Notes: generated from the sequence alone by a model not told the origin. Numbered from the stretch's first letter, positions 1 to 8,691 are shown. The stretch is DNA of 39,095 nucleotides from Cyanobacteria bacterium OH_CBB_238 (GCA_023409995.1 JAEYQN010000026.1:1-39095), one strand, 5' to 3'. Numbers and translations: made by a program.

Positions 1-819
1 AGTTCATACAATACAACAGTTCGAAATTCTATTGTTAAGTACAAGTCAAAAAACTATACCGGTTGTATTCAAGATTTGACGTATGTTGTGAAGAAAGACC
101 CTTCTAATGCAGTTGCCCATTACTATCTTGCCAGTTCTTATATGAGAATTGGTCGAAAAGATGAGGCAATCAAAGAGTTTGACAAGGTTATTTCTCTTGG
201 CACTGTTCCGTCTTTAACATCTTATTCAATTCAGGCCAAAAGCTGTATTGGCGGTACTGGCAGCTGTACTTATGTAAAATTGACACCTGATCAGGTTAAG
301 GGGTTAGAGAAAGATCCTGAAAATTATCTTAAAACTCTAAAAGAAACTCCGACTACCCAGCCTGCAAAAGATGAAGATGTTGAAATTAAGAAATTAATAA
401 ATGGTTCTTATCGTTCTAATATTCATCCGGAAGCAAACAAAGTTATTATTGATACTATGCTTAAACAAGAAAAGCATGATTTAAATGCATTACCTTCTAA
501 GTCAGAAGTTCCAACAAATGATGAAATTGCTGAAGCCGTTAAAACCCTTGCAAAAATTGGGATTAATCCATTGGCTATGTCTAACAATTCTCAGGCAATA
601 TATCCTCAGATGAATCAGGGTAATGATTATGCTTCGTTAAGTATGCTTATGGGCAATGGACAAAGTAATAATAACAATAATAACTTTATGAGTATGTTGC
701 CGCTTTTGATGCAGCAGGGCAACAATAGAAATCCGCAATTAAATGCTAATATGATTCAGACAATGATGATGTCTCAAATGATGCCTAGTTTAGATTTTGA
801 TACAGATAATAATAAGTAG
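1..819 (+). CDS. TPR-repeat protein, 5' end outside the window
   Basis: The reading frame is open from base 1, so the true start lies upstream; a TTG at 76 is only an internal codon. The visible N-terminal part is tetratricopeptide-like: a helix with the pattern NAVAHYYLASSYMRIGRKDEA is followed by AIKEFDKVI, typical of TPR scaffolds for protein interaction. The C-terminal third is different, low-complexity and rich in Met, Asn and Gln, with an asparagine run near residue 225 and Met-Met-Met and Met-Met pairs near the end. It ends 19 bases before fliW and so probably shares its transcript with fliW, csrA and a second TPR gene. No catalytic motif is visible. A role in the flagellar or secretion circuit is only inferred from the neighbours. 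Confidence 0.8.
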   Translation, partial: SSYNTTVRNSIVKYKSKNYTGCIQDLTYVVKKDPSNAVAHYYLASSYMRIGRKDEAIKEFDKVISLGTVPSLTSYSIQAKSCIGGTGSCTYVKLTPDQVKGLEKDPENYLKTLKETPTTQPAKDEDVEIKKLINGSYRSNIHPEANKVIIDTMLKQEKHDLNALPSKSEVPTNDEIAEAVKTLAKIGINPLAMSNNSQAIYPQMNQGNDYASLSMLMGNGQSNNNNNNFMSMLPLLMQQGNNRNPQLNANMIQTMMMSQMMPSLDFDTDNNK

Positions 820-838
820 GGGAATAGGTTATAATAAT

Positions 839-1294
839 ATGAAAATTAATACCACAAGGTTTGGCGAAATAGAGGTTACAGAAGAATTAATTTTTAATTT
901 TGAAAGTCCAATTATCGGCTATGAAGAGTTGAGCAAATATACTCTGATAGATCATAATGAAAATTCTTGCTTCAAATGGTTTCAATCAGCAGAGGCGGGT
1001 GAAGTTGCTTTTCCTGTTACGACTACTTCTTATTTCAATATTGAATATGATTTTGAAATTTCGGATTCAGATGCAGAAAAAATTGCTTTAACCTCTGTGG
1101 AAAATTTGATAGTGCTTAATATAGCTACTATACCTCATAGTAATCCTAAAAATACAACTATAAATCTTAAAGCTCCGATTATTATTAATGTTGAGAATAA
1201 GAAAGGCATGCAAATAGTTTTAAATGATGATAGATATGCAATAAGATATCCTTTGTTTGCAAATCAAGCAGCTCCGAAGAAAGAGGATAGTTAA
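839..1294 (+). CDS. fliW: Flagellar assembly factor FliW
   Basis: 151 residues, close to the usual FliW length. The family pattern is clear: N-terminal INTTRFGEIEV, then a FNFESPIIGYEEL segment, and a C-terminal APIIINVENKKGMQIV with RYPLF near the end. FliW is known to bind the regulator CsrA and relieve its repression of flagellin translation, and to bind flagellin itself. An upstream in-frame TTG at 797 lies inside the previous gene; the ATG at 839 is preferred because a GGGGAATAGG purine stretch lies just upstream of it. The gene is 3 bases from csrA, the classic partner arrangement. No flagellin gene is in the window. Confidence 0.93.
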   Translation: MKINTTRFGEIEVTEELIFNFESPIIGYEELSKYTLIDHNENSCFKWFQSAEAGEVAFPVTTTSYFNIEYDFEISDSDAEKIALTSVENLIVLNIATIPHSNPKNTTINLKAPIIINVENKKGMQIVLNDDRYAIRYPLFANQAAPKKEDS

Positions 1295-1297
1295 TTT

Positions 1298-1585
1298 ATG
1301 CTAATTCTTTCTCGCAAAAAAGGGCAAAAACTTATTATTAATGATAATATCGAAGTTGTTATTATCGACTCTGATAATGGTGTTGTTAAGATAGGTATTA
1401 ATGCGCCAAAAGAAATTTCTATTTTTCGTGAAGAAGTTTATATTGAATTGAAAAAAACGAATAAAGAAAGTAACAATGCGGAGATTGACACACTAAACCA
1501 GCTCGAACAGGGTATGATGTTACAAGGATTTGATAATAAGCTAAAATCTGTCAGTGTAAAAATCGCAAAAAATGAAAAAAAATGA
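1298..1585 (+). CDS. csrA: Carbon storage regulator CsrA with extended C-terminus
   Basis: The N-terminal 55 residues are a canonical CsrA RNA-binding core: MLILSRKKGQ start, then VVKIGINAPKEISIFREEVY, including the conserved Arg in FREEVY. CsrA dimers bind GGA motifs in mRNA leaders and control translation; with FliW next door the expected target is flagellin mRNA. The protein is 95 residues against about 61-75 for most CsrA proteins, with an extra tail containing QLEQGMMLQGF and a lysine-rich end. Long C-terminal extensions are known in FliW-dependent CsrA proteins and bear on FliW binding (family knowledge). It overlaps the next gene by 14 bases, which suggests translational coupling. Confidence 0.95.
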   Translation: MLILSRKKGQKLIINDNIEVVIIDSDNGVVKIGINAPKEISIFREEVYIELKKTNKESNNAEIDTLNQLEQGMMLQGFDNKLKSVSVKIAKNEKK

Positions 1586-2249
1586 AATACTAAATCTATT
1601 ATATGTTGCTAAGGATTATTCAAAGTTAAAGAAAATTTGTTTAAAAAACAAGGGTGATGAGTGGTATAAAAGTATTTATGCCAAAGTTCTGTTTAATGAA
1701 CAAAAATACTCAGATGCTGCAAAAATATTTTATGAGCTGAAAATGTTTTATGAGTCTGGTTACTGTCTTTTGATGTTAGGAGACTTATTTAATGCAAAGA
1801 GGCTGTGGGATTCTCTTGATGATTCTAAGCCAATATACTTATGGGGAAAATCAATGCTTGGGTTCATTGAGAAAAAGCCAAATCAGCTTCCAACCTATTT
1901 TCAGATAAGAAATTTTTTAGAACAAGACCTGGATGCTTTGCTGAGGGCCAACCTTATATCATTTGCAGAAAATTTAATTAACTCTATAGATATGCTAGCT
2001 CAGATTAACTCAGAATCTTACAAGTATATGGCAAGGGTTTTGCTAAATCATAATTACTATGATATTTCTCAAAATTTTTTAGAGCAAAGCAAGGATATTT
2101 ATTACAAAGACCCCGAGACTCATTTTTTGCTGGCTAAGATATATTTGCAAAAGCATGAGATTGAAAAGGCAAAAATATCATTAAATAATGCAATTAAAGT
2201 TAATGATGGTTATTTTCCTGCAAAAAATCTGCTGAATGAATTAAATTAA
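1572..2249 (+). CDS. TPR-like helical repeat protein
   Basis: 225 residues without signal peptide or membrane segment. Repeated helix pairs of TPR character are visible: KVLFNEQKYSDAAKIFYELK near residue 35, then a second GYCLLMLGDLFNAKRLWDSL, and a good C-terminal repeat with HFLLAKIYLQKHEIEKAKI followed by LNNAIKVNDGYFPA. Such proteins act as protein-binding scaffolds. The ATG at 1572 lies within csrA, 14 bases before its stop, so this is the last gene of the fliW-csrA cluster. A function linked to CsrA or the flagellum is inference from location only; I do not recognise a specific family. Confidence 0.8.
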   Translation: MKKNEILNLLYVAKDYSKLKKICLKNKGDEWYKSIYAKVLFNEQKYSDAAKIFYELKMFYESGYCLLMLGDLFNAKRLWDSLDDSKPIYLWGKSMLGFIEKKPNQLPTYFQIRNFLEQDLDALLRANLISFAENLINSIDMLAQINSESYKYMARVLLNHNYYDISQNFLEQSKDIYYKDPETHFLLAKIYLQKHEIEKAKISLNNAIKVNDGYFPAKNLLNELN

Positions 2250-2253
2250 ATAT

Positions 2254-2262
2254 TGGTATAAT
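2254..2262 (+). promoter_or_regulatory. Extended -10 promoter of clpC
   Basis: A TG-G-TATAAT extended -10 element lies just after the end of the TPR gene, giving an expected transcript start near 2269 and a leader of about 49 bases. No good -35 hexamer is seen, which is usual for extended -10 promoters. An AGGAG ribosome site follows at 2303-2307. Confidence 0.55.
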
Positions 2263-2317
2263 CTCTATTCTGTTGTATTATGTATGTATTAAGTATCTTA
2301 TTAGGAGATAAATCAGA

Positions 2318-4792
2318 ATGTTCGAACGTTTTACAGAAAAAGCAATCAAAGTAATTATGCTTGCTCAAGAAGAAGCTAGAAGGCTTGGTCACAACTTTGT
2401 TGGTACTGAACAAGTTTTGCTTGGTCTTATTGGCGAAGGTACTGGGGTTGCTGCAAAAACGCTAAAATCTATGGGCGTAAATTTAAAAGACGCAAGAGCT
2501 GAAGTTGAAAAAATAATTGGTAGAGGTTCTGGCTTTGTTGCAGTCGAAATTCCATTCACTCCCAGAGCAAAAAGAGTGTTGGAGTTATCTTGGGATGAGG
2601 CAAGACAACTTGGGCATAATTATATTGGTACTGAGCACTTATTACTAGGTCTCATTAGAGAGGGTGAAGGTGTTGCCGCGAGAGTTCTTGAAAACTTAGG
2701 CGTTGACTTGAACAAGGTTAGAAGTAATGTTGTTAAAATGCTTGGTGAAACTAAGCCAACACAAGCTCAAGCTACAGCTACAGCTTCTGGTGGAAAAACA
2801 AAAACGCCAAGTCTTGATGAATTTGGTACAGATTTAACACTTGCTGCTCAAGAGCAGAGACTTGACCCAGTTGTTGGAAGAGAAAAAGAAATTGAACGTG
2901 TAATTCAAATATTAGCTAGAAGAACAAAAAATAACCCGGTTCTTATTGGTGAACCTGGTGTAGGTAAGACTGCTGTTGCCGAAGGTTTGGCTATTAGAAT
3001 TGTTAATTCAGAAGTACCAGATATTTTGGATGGTAAAAAAGTAATTCAGCTTGATATGGGGCTTTTGGTTGCTGGTACAAAATATAGAGGTGAATTTGAA
3101 GAACGTCTTAAAAAAATAATGGATGAGATTCGACAAGCAGGCAATGTTATTCTTATTATTGATGAAATGCATACATTAATAGGTGCAGGTGCCGCAGAAG
3201 GCGCAATCGATGCTGCTAATATATTAAAGCCTGCATTATCTCGAGGCGAAATTCAAGTTATTGGTGCTACTACACTTGATGAATACAGGAAACATATTGA
3301 AAAGGACTCAGCCCTGGAGAGAAGATTTCAGCCAATTATTATTGAGGAACCATCAGTTGAAGATACAATCGAAATAATTAGAGGTTTGAGACCTAAGTAT
3401 GAAGAACATCATAAATTGAAAATTTCTGATGAAGCTGTTGTTGCAGCTACCGAGCTTTCATACAAGTATATAACCGATCGATTCTTACCAGACAAAGCTA
3501 TAGACATAATTGATGAAGCAAGTTCGAAAGTTAGAATACAAACAAGTGCGCTTCCTCCAGAAGGAAAAGAACTTGAAAAAGATTTGAAGCTTGTTATTAA
3601 ACAAAAAGAAGAAGCTATAAGAAATCAAGAATTTGAGCTAGCCTCCAATTTAAGAGATGATGAAGCTGAGTTAAAAGATAAAATTCGAGAATTATCTCAA
3701 AAATGGCGTGATGAAAATGATGCTAATAAACCAACGGTGACGGCAGAGCAAGTTGCTCAAATTGTAAGTATAATGACTGGTATTCCCACTACTAAAATTA
3801 CAGAGGGAGAAAGCGCGAAGCTTCTTAAATTAGAAGATACTTTGCATAATAGGGTTATTGGGCAAGAACAGGCTGTTGTAGCTATTTCAAAAGCTATAAG
3901 ACGTGCGAGAGTTGGTCTAAAAAGTCCAAATAGACCAATTGGAAGTTTTATATTCTCAGGACCTACCGGTGTTGGTAAGACGGAGCTTGCAAAAGCACTT
4001 GCTGAAGCGGTATTTGGCTCTGAAGATAATATGATTCGTGTTGATATGTCAGAATTTATGGAAAAACATTCAACCTCAAAACTTATTGGTTCACCTCCTG
4101 GTTATGTAGGATATGATGATGGTGGACATCTTACAGAAGTTATAAGGAAGAAACCTTATTCTGTAATTCTATTTGACGAAATTGAAAAGGCTCATCCTGA
4201 TGTGTTTAACATTATGTTACAGATATTGGATGATGGAAGATTGACGGATTCTAAAGGTAGACATATTAACTTTAAAAATACTATTATTATTATGACTAGT
4301 AACGTTGGTGCAAGCATGATTACTACTGGATCAAAGCTTGGATTTGCTGTTAGTGATGATATTTCTAAAGACAAGTATGAAAAATTAAAAGATACAGTCA
4401 TGGAAGAAATGAAAAAATCATTCCGTCCAGAGTTCTTAAACAGAATTGATGATATTATTGTATTTGCTCATCTGTCTAAGCCTGAAATCAGACAAATTGT
4501 TGATTTGATGTTTAATGACTTGTTTAAACGTCTTGAATCACAAGATCTTAAGATTGAGGTCTCAGAAGAAGTCAAAGATTATTTGGCTGAAGATGGTTAT
4601 TCAGAAGCATACGGTGCTAGACCTTTAAGAAGATTAATTCAAAAGAAAATAGAAGATGGCTTGGCAGAAGAAATTCTTTCTGGACAATATTTGGCTGGTC
4701 AAAAAATTATACTTAAACTCGAAGATAAGAAAATAATCTTTGTAAGCGAGTCAAGTGAACTAGAGAAAGAATCTGTAGAAATAGCAGAGTAG
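2318..4792 (+). CDS. clpC: ATP-dependent Clp protease ATP-binding subunit ClpC
   Basis: 824 residues with full ClpC architecture. There are two N-terminal Clp repeats (about 1-145, each with a GH(N)xxGTEx(V/L)LLGLI pattern), a first AAA+ module with Walker A GEPGVGKT near residue 210 and Walker B LIIDEMHT, a UVR-type coiled coil near 420-455, and a second AAA+ module with GPTGVGKT near 548 followed by the small C-terminal D2 domain. An LGF tripeptide near residue 675 is the ClpP-docking loop. It unfolds substrates and feeds them to ClpP in the cytoplasm. It is monocistronic, between an extended -10 promoter and an intrinsic terminator. ClpP is not in the window. Confidence 0.97.
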   Translation: MFERFTEKAIKVIMLAQEEARRLGHNFVGTEQVLLGLIGEGTGVAAKTLKSMGVNLKDARAEVEKIIGRGSGFVAVEIPFTPRAKRVLELSWDEARQLGHNYIGTEHLLLGLIREGEGVAARVLENLGVDLNKVRSNVVKMLGETKPTQAQATATASGGKTKTPSLDEFGTDLTLAAQEQRLDPVVGREKEIERVIQILARRTKNNPVLIGEPGVGKTAVAEGLAIRIVNSEVPDILDGKKVIQLDMGLLVAGTKYRGEFEERLKKIMDEIRQAGNVILIIDEMHTLIGAGAAEGAIDAANILKPALSRGEIQVIGATTLDEYRKHIEKDSALERRFQPIIIEEPSVEDTIEIIRGLRPKYEEHHKLKISDEAVVAATELSYKYITDRFLPDKAIDIIDEASSKVRIQTSALPPEGKELEKDLKLVIKQKEEAIRNQEFELASNLRDDEAELKDKIRELSQKWRDENDANKPTVTAEQVAQIVSIMTGIPTTKITEGESAKLLKLEDTLHNRVIGQEQAVVAISKAIRRARVGLKSPNRPIGSFIFSGPTGVGKTELAKALAEAVFGSEDNMIRVDMSEFMEKHSTSKLIGSPPGYVGYDDGGHLTEVIRKKPYSVILFDEIEKAHPDVFNIMLQILDDGRLTDSKGRHINFKNTIIIMTSNVGASMITTGSKLGFAVSDDISKDKYEKLKDTVMEEMKKSFRPEFLNRIDDIIVFAHLSKPEIRQIVDLMFNDLFKRLESQDLKIEVSEEVKDYLAEDGYSEAYGARPLRRLIQKKIEDGLAEEILSGQYLAGQKIILKLEDKKIIFVSESSELEKESVEIAE

Positions 4793-4815
4793 TCACTTTT
4801 ATAAAATATCTAAAT

Positions 4816-4846
4816 ATAGGGTAAGGTCTTACTTTGCCCTATTTTG
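4816..4846 (+). terminator. Intrinsic terminator after clpC
   Basis: An 11-bp stem, ATAGGGTAAGG paired with CTTTGCCCTAT and including two G-U pairs, has a 5-base loop and is followed by TTT. It lies 24 bases after the clpC stop. Confidence 0.8.
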
Positions 4847-4847
4847 C

Positions 4848-4877
4848 TTGACAAAGACAATTGACACCATATATAAT
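4848..4877 (+). promoter_or_regulatory. Consensus sigma-70 promoter of a radical SAM gene
   Basis: A perfect TTGACA (4848-4853) and a perfect TATAAT (4872-4877) are separated by 18 bases. The predicted first transcribed base is 4884, the G of an in-frame GTG codon. The promoter starts two bases after the clpC terminator. Confidence 0.75.
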
Positions 4878-4883
4878 CCAATA

Positions 4884-5906
4884 GTGGATATAATTACTTC
4901 GTTTTTTAGCAAAAATTATGATAAAGGTCTAAGTTATGAAAGTTGCGAACTGTTAGAGCACGGACTTCATTTGCATATGACAGGAGTAAAGCATTGTTGT
5001 ATGAATTTTCATTCAGCTGGTGGAATAAATGAGATTATGTGTTCGGTTGATGACCTTGCTGAAAATTATCAAAAAATATTCAATCTTAAGCGTAAGTACA
5101 AGAATCAGCTCAAAAAAGGTCATCCAATTCAAGCCTGCTCAGGTTGTGGTGCATTAAAAACAAAAGTTTGGGACAACAATGATTATTTTAATCATATTAT
5201 TTTTGAGACTAATTTTAACTGTAATGCTAAATGTATTTATTGCATAAATGAAGAAAAAGCTAAAAAGCTTTATGATTTTAGTCAGTTTTATGTTCTGGAT
5301 ATTTTTACAAAGTTTGTAAATGAAGGAATTCTTGTTGCAGGCGGTCTTATTGAGTTTGGAGGAGGAGAGCCTACTTTAAACACAGAGTTTGAAGGGCTTG
5401 TAAATTTGTTTTTGGACAACTCTTTTCCTCTATTGAAAATTCATACTTCAGGAATAAAATACAGCCCAGCTATTGAGCGTTGTTTGTCAGAAGGAAAGGG
5501 TGATGTGATTATTTCAGTTGATTCTGGTAGTAGAGAAATTTATGAAAAAATAAAAAGAGTACACTCATTTGATATTGTTTGGGATAATCTTAGGCGATAT
5601 GCTGCTGCTCAAAAACATAGTTATAGACAGGTTAAGGCTAAATACATATTTTTACCAGGAATAAACACTACAGAAAAGGAAGTTGATAATTTTTTATCTA
5701 ATGTCGTGGATGTTGGTATAAAGTCAGTTAGGTTTGATATTGAATATAGTTGGTATCAGAGATTTAAAAATAATAAAGAAGCAATGAAAATATTGTTATC
5801 CATCTTGTATAGGGCTAAAAATAAGGCTATAAATCTTACGGATATTGAATGTCACTTTAATGCACAAGCGGAGTGTGCATTAAGAGAACAAAGCCTAAAC
5901 TTATAA
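4884..5906 (+). CDS. Radical SAM protein with extra N-terminal cysteines
   Basis: 340 residues from the GTG at 4884. The radical SAM cluster motif CNAKCIYC (C-x3-C-x2-C) is at residues 113-120, followed by a GGGEPT motif that contacts S-adenosylmethionine. Two cysteine pairs come before the core: a CC near residue 38 and CSGC near 85, which look like ligands of an auxiliary Fe-S cluster placed before rather than after the barrel. The frame can be extended to a TTG at 4848, but that codon is the -35 box of a perfect promoter and has no ribosome site, so a leaderless GTG start is preferred; an ATG at 4977 would cut off conserved-looking sequence. The substrate is unknown. It converges on a second radical SAM gene 19 bases away. 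Confidence 0.75.
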   Translation: MDIITSFFSKNYDKGLSYESCELLEHGLHLHMTGVKHCCMNFHSAGGINEIMCSVDDLAENYQKIFNLKRKYKNQLKKGHPIQACSGCGALKTKVWDNNDYFNHIIFETNFNCNAKCIYCINEEKAKKLYDFSQFYVLDIFTKFVNEGILVAGGLIEFGGGEPTLNTEFEGLVNLFLDNSFPLLKIHTSGIKYSPAIERCLSEGKGDVIISVDSGSREIYEKIKRVHSFDIVWDNLRRYAAAQKHSYRQVKAKYIFLPGINTTEKEVDNFLSNVVDVGIKSVRFDIEYSWYQRFKNNKEAMKILLSILYRAKNKAINLTDIECHFNAQAECALREQSLNL

Positions 5907-5925
5907 ACCAATTATATTTATTGTA

Positions 5926-6735
5926 TCAAGTTAGATCCCATTCATCATCTTTATTTTTAGAGGTAGTCCAATCGATAACTTTGTAGTTATGAGAACAGTA
6001 TTTGCATGTTTCTGTGGGCTTACTGATGTAGGTTTTTATGGACTTGGAAGAGTTGAAATAAATATTTATACCTTTATCTTGAGCTACATGTTTATTGAAA
6101 TATTTATTATAAATACCTATATAAGCTGTTTTGGGGCAATTAAAAATTCTATTTCCTTTTAATAGTATGACGTTTTTGTATTTTATCACGCATCTTTGGA
6201 ATGATATTTTTTTGTTGGATGAGCCACTTGGGTTATGAAAGACAACTCTTTTATTTCCATTGTGAGCACCACCGAAAGCTACTTTATTCTTACTTATGAT
6301 TTCTGCATAATAGCTTATTTCTTTTTGCTTCTCTGAGGGATAATCAGTTATGTCTATTGTGACATTGCAGTCCCTGCAAGTTTGCCAGAAAAGTTCACTC
6401 ATTGAAGGAAGTAGTATTGCATTTGTACAGACACATATATGTGATTTTGGAAAATGCTTTTTTGTTATTTTTATAAAATCACTTACGTTTGGGTGAAGAA
6501 GAGGTTCTCCCCCTAGTAGTCTGATCCGATTGAATCTAAGTTTTTTAGATAGCATTTTCATATTGGTGTTGAATTTTTGAATATTTTCAAATTGGGGGGA
6601 GGCAATAGAACTATAATGTGTGCAGGCAATGCAGTTTAGATTGCAGTGATCCGTCAGATGTACTTCTACGTAGTGAAGACATGGTAGCTTTCTTCTGTAA
6701 AATGTCTTTTTAAAAAATTTAGCAAATTTCTCCAT
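5926..6735 (-). CDS. Radical SAM / SPASM-like protein
   Basis: 269 residues. The radical SAM motif CNLNCIAC is at residues 31-38 and is preceded by VHLTDH, the pattern of the DHCNLxCxxCxHYS group often found with surface polysaccharide or glycosyltransferase loci (family memory). LLGGEPLLHP follows as the GGE motif. C-terminal cysteines (FQRC, NCPK, TCKYCSH) resemble a SPASM auxiliary cluster. The -10 box on this strand is six bases before the ATG, so the mRNA should be leaderless. It converges with the other radical SAM gene; the two differ in sequence and cysteine layout, so they are not a recent duplication. The substrate is unknown. Confidence 0.82.
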   Translation of the reverse strand: MEKFAKFFKKTFYRRKLPCLHYVEVHLTDHCNLNCIACTHYSSIASPQFENIQKFNTNMKMLSKKLRFNRIRLLGGEPLLHPNVSDFIKITKKHFPKSHICVCTNAILLPSMSELFWQTCRDCNVTIDITDYPSEKQKEISYYAEIISKNKVAFGGAHNGNKRVVFHNPSGSSNKKISFQRCVIKYKNVILLKGNRIFNCPKTAYIGIYNKYFNKHVAQDKGINIYFNSSKSIKTYISKPTETCKYCSHNYKVIDWTTSKNKDDEWDLT

Positions 6736-6741
6736 ATTTCT

Positions 6742-6770
6742 ATTATAGCTTTGTGCCTTTACAATTGCAA
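6742..6770 (-). promoter_or_regulatory. Sigma-70 promoter of the minus-strand radical SAM gene
   Basis: Read on the minus strand: TTGCAA (6765-6770), 17 bases, then a perfect TATAAT (6742-6747), then six bases, then the ATG at 6735. The expected +1 is the A of the start codon. Confidence 0.7.
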
Positions 6771-6981
6771 AAGTCTTTATTAGTTAAGATTTTTTCTTTT
6801 TTTGCAATTGCCTCTTTAATTTTTGCACAAAATATGTTAATATAGATTCTATGGGTATCATATTAATAAACTGCATAAATTCTTTTTCATCTGACACATG
6901 AAGTGACTGACTTTTTGCTTTGGAATTATTTTCAAAGTTTTGTGTTAGCTTAAAATTTAAAAGGAAAAGGCAGGTTTTTGC

Positions 6982-7206
6982 ATGAGGAAATATGCATTAA
7001 GTTTTGCAGTAATATGTTTATTACTTAGCATTGCTGTGATTATTTGTTCACAGTTTAGTTTATTGAAGTCGTTAGCTACAGACAAAATGGCTCAATTTGT
7101 TTTAGTGAACTCTATCTTGTTAATTGGCGTGAGTGCATTCTTTGCAGTATTCCATGACAGAATGAAGTTGTATCTTAAAAACTATAGAAGAGAAAAGAAA
7201 ATTTAA
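6982..7206 (+). CDS. Small two-helix membrane protein, unknown
   Basis: 74 residues with two predicted membrane helices: about residues 5-24 (rich in Val, Ile, Leu) and 40-59 (VLVNSILLIGVSAFFAVF), then a basic tail with several Lys and Arg, suggesting a cytoplasmic C-terminus. The ATG is preceded by AAGGAAAAGG. No family recognised. The gene is alone, with an intrinsic terminator overlapping its stop codon. The 246 bases before it contain only the divergent radical SAM promoter and AT-rich sequence. Confidence 0.65.
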   Translation: MRKYALSFAVICLLLSIAVIICSQFSLLKSLATDKMAQFVLVNSILLIGVSAFFAVFHDRMKLYLKNYRREKKI

Positions 7207-7230
7207 GAGAGGCCTTGCCTCTTTTATTTT
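7205..7230 (+). terminator. Intrinsic terminator
   Basis: AAGAGAGGC pairs with GCCTCTTTT-side bases across a CTT loop (stem 7205-7225) and is followed by a T-rich tail. It ends the small membrane protein gene. Confidence 0.7.
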
Positions 7231-7279
7231 CATAGAAAGAACAATTTTAATATAGTTTTCTAATTTGGAGAAAGAGATA

Positions 7280-7708
7280 ATGAATATTGCACCAACTCAA
7301 CAAATTAATTTTAAAGGGCTTTGGCAAGTAAAAAGAAATAGCACAAATGTAACTGGTGTAACCACAGTTAATGATGTTACATATGTTTATCACCCATTTA
7401 AAAATGAAGAATCTTTTGAAAAATTTCAGCAGGCAAAAAAGCTTACGCCTGCTTATTTTGAATATATTGATGATGCAAGTTTGTGGCGTTCTGTCTATAT
7501 GTCTAAATTGACAATTGGTAATAAGCTTTCGGTCACAGAAAACGAGTTTAATGAAAATAGTGAAGCGATCCTTGATTCTCTTGATGGTAGTTATGTTAAT
7601 GAAATATCGGAAGTTTCTCCAGATAAACTTTTTGTAAAAGATGAGCTGGAAAGCGAAGAAATTTTGAGAGAATTAGAAGAACTCCATAATTCTGCTAATG
7701 ACGAATAA
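7280..7708 (+). CDS. Small unknown protein with N-terminal INFKG motif
   Basis: 142 residues, acidic at the C-terminus (many Glu and Asp in the last 30). No known domain seen. The start is set at the ATG at 7280 because a GGAGAAAGAG ribosome site begins at 7268; an in-frame TTG at 7265 overlaps that site. The N-terminus reads MNIAPTQQINFKGLW; the short INFKG stretch is shared in form with the protein at 14597-14989 (VSFKG at the same distance from the start). I associate such short FKG leaders with unrelated proteins of gut Melainabacteria, but cannot verify this here. Monocistronic between two terminators. Confidence 0.7.
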   Translation: MNIAPTQQINFKGLWQVKRNSTNVTGVTTVNDVTYVYHPFKNEESFEKFQQAKKLTPAYFEYIDDASLWRSVYMSKLTIGNKLSVTENEFNENSEAILDSLDGSYVNEISEVSPDKLFVKDELESEEILRELEELHNSANDE

Positions 7709-7710
7709 AT

Positions 7711-7745
7711 TTTATAAGCTTTTTGCTTGTAAATTGTCTTTTTGT
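7711..7745. terminator. Terminator between convergent genes
   Basis: TTTATAAGC pairs with GCTTGTAAA (one G-U pair) around a TTTTT loop at 7711-7733, followed by TTGTCTTTTTG. It sits between the FKG protein gene and lipA, which converge, and might serve both. Confidence 0.5.
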
Positions 7746-7758
7746 TAACAGAACAAAG

Positions 7759-8607
7759 TTATCTGCTGAAAACTTCCATTGCCTTATAAGAACTCCTAGT
7801 TAGTGGTGAGAAGAAAGTATGGTTAATTCCAATTCTTTTTGCAATTTGGCTCAGTTCTTCATATTCTTCAGGAGCGTAATATTTTTTTACTTCAATATGA
7901 GCTTTTGAGGGCTGTATGTATTGACCAATGGTTACGATGTCACAATTTATTTTTTTAAGGTCATAAAATACATTGATAAGTTGTTCTTTTGTTTCTCCGA
8001 GCCCTACCATTAAACCAGTTTTTGTTTTGCTGGCAGGTGATTTCTGTTTCGCATAGTTCAAAATTTCTAGGGATCTTTTATAGCTTGCCATTGGGCGCGC
8101 TATTTTAAACAGATCAGGTACGGTCTCAAGATTGTGGTTAAATACGTCTGGCGATGCATAAAGCACTTTATTTATAGATTGTTCATTTCCGTTGAAATCT
8201 GGAACAAGCACTTCAATCTTTATATGCTTTGATATTTTTCTAATTTCATTTATTGTATTAGCAAAGTGTTCGGCTCCGCCATCTGGTAAATCATCACGTG
8301 TCACGGATGTTATTACTACGTATGTTAATTCTAAATCTTTCACAGCCTTAGCTATTTTTGCAGGTTCTTCTTTGTCTAGTTGGGTTGGATTGCCGGCAGA
8401 AATGTTACAGTATCTACAATTCCTAGTACAAATTGTACCTAGAATCAAAAAGGTTGCGGTATTCTTTGTGTAGCATTCACTTTTGTTTGGGCATCTTGCA
8501 GATTCGCAGACAGTATTTAAGCAAGTATCTTTTAATATCTTTCTTACTTGTTTTGTTTTGTCGGTGTCTATTATTCCTCTTTTAAGGTAGTCAGGTAGTC
8601 TTGTCAT
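7759..8607 (-). CDS. lipA: Lipoyl synthase LipA
   Basis: 282 residues. Both Fe-S clusters are visible: the auxiliary cluster C34-x4-C39-x5-C45 (CESARCPNKSEC) and the radical SAM cluster C60-x3-C64-x2-C67 (CTRNCRYC). The C-terminal FFSPLTRSSYKA matches the conserved RSSY end of LipA, whose serine ligates the auxiliary cluster. The enzyme inserts two sulfurs into octanoyl groups on lipoyl domains. ATG with AGAGG upstream. No lipB, lplA or lipoyl-bearing enzyme is in the window. An anaerobe with pyruvate formate-lyase would need it mainly for the glycine cleavage system or a 2-oxoacid dehydrogenase; this is inference. Confidence 0.97.
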   Translation of the reverse strand: MTRLPDYLKRGIIDTDKTKQVRKILKDTCLNTVCESARCPNKSECYTKNTATFLILGTICTRNCRYCNISAGNPTQLDKEEPAKIAKAVKDLELTYVVITSVTRDDLPDGGAEHFANTINEIRKISKHIKIEVLVPDFNGNEQSINKVLYASPDVFNHNLETVPDLFKIARPMASYKRSLEILNYAKQKSPASKTKTGLMVGLGETKEQLINVFYDLKKINCDIVTIGQYIQPSKAHIEVKKYYAPEEYEELSQIAKRIGINHTFFSPLTRSSYKAMEVFSR

Positions 8608-8645
8608 TTATTGCCTCTTTATTATTAACTTAACTCAAAAAAATG

Positions 8646-8674
8646 CAAAAAAAAACCCAAGGTTTTAGCTCGGG
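8646..8674 (-). terminator. Intrinsic terminator (minus strand)
   Basis: On the minus strand CCCGAG pairs with CTTGGG (one G-U) around a seven-base loop, followed by a run of about nine T. It should end the transcript of the small gene at 8747-8914 before lipA. Confidence 0.75.
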
Positions 8675-8691
8675 CACTTTTGATTAAAATA

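Noticed and set aside
4848..4850. TTG at 4848 as start of the radical SAM gene
   Set aside because: It is the first codon of a perfect -35 box directly after the clpC terminator, has no ribosome site, and would not be transcribed from that promoter.
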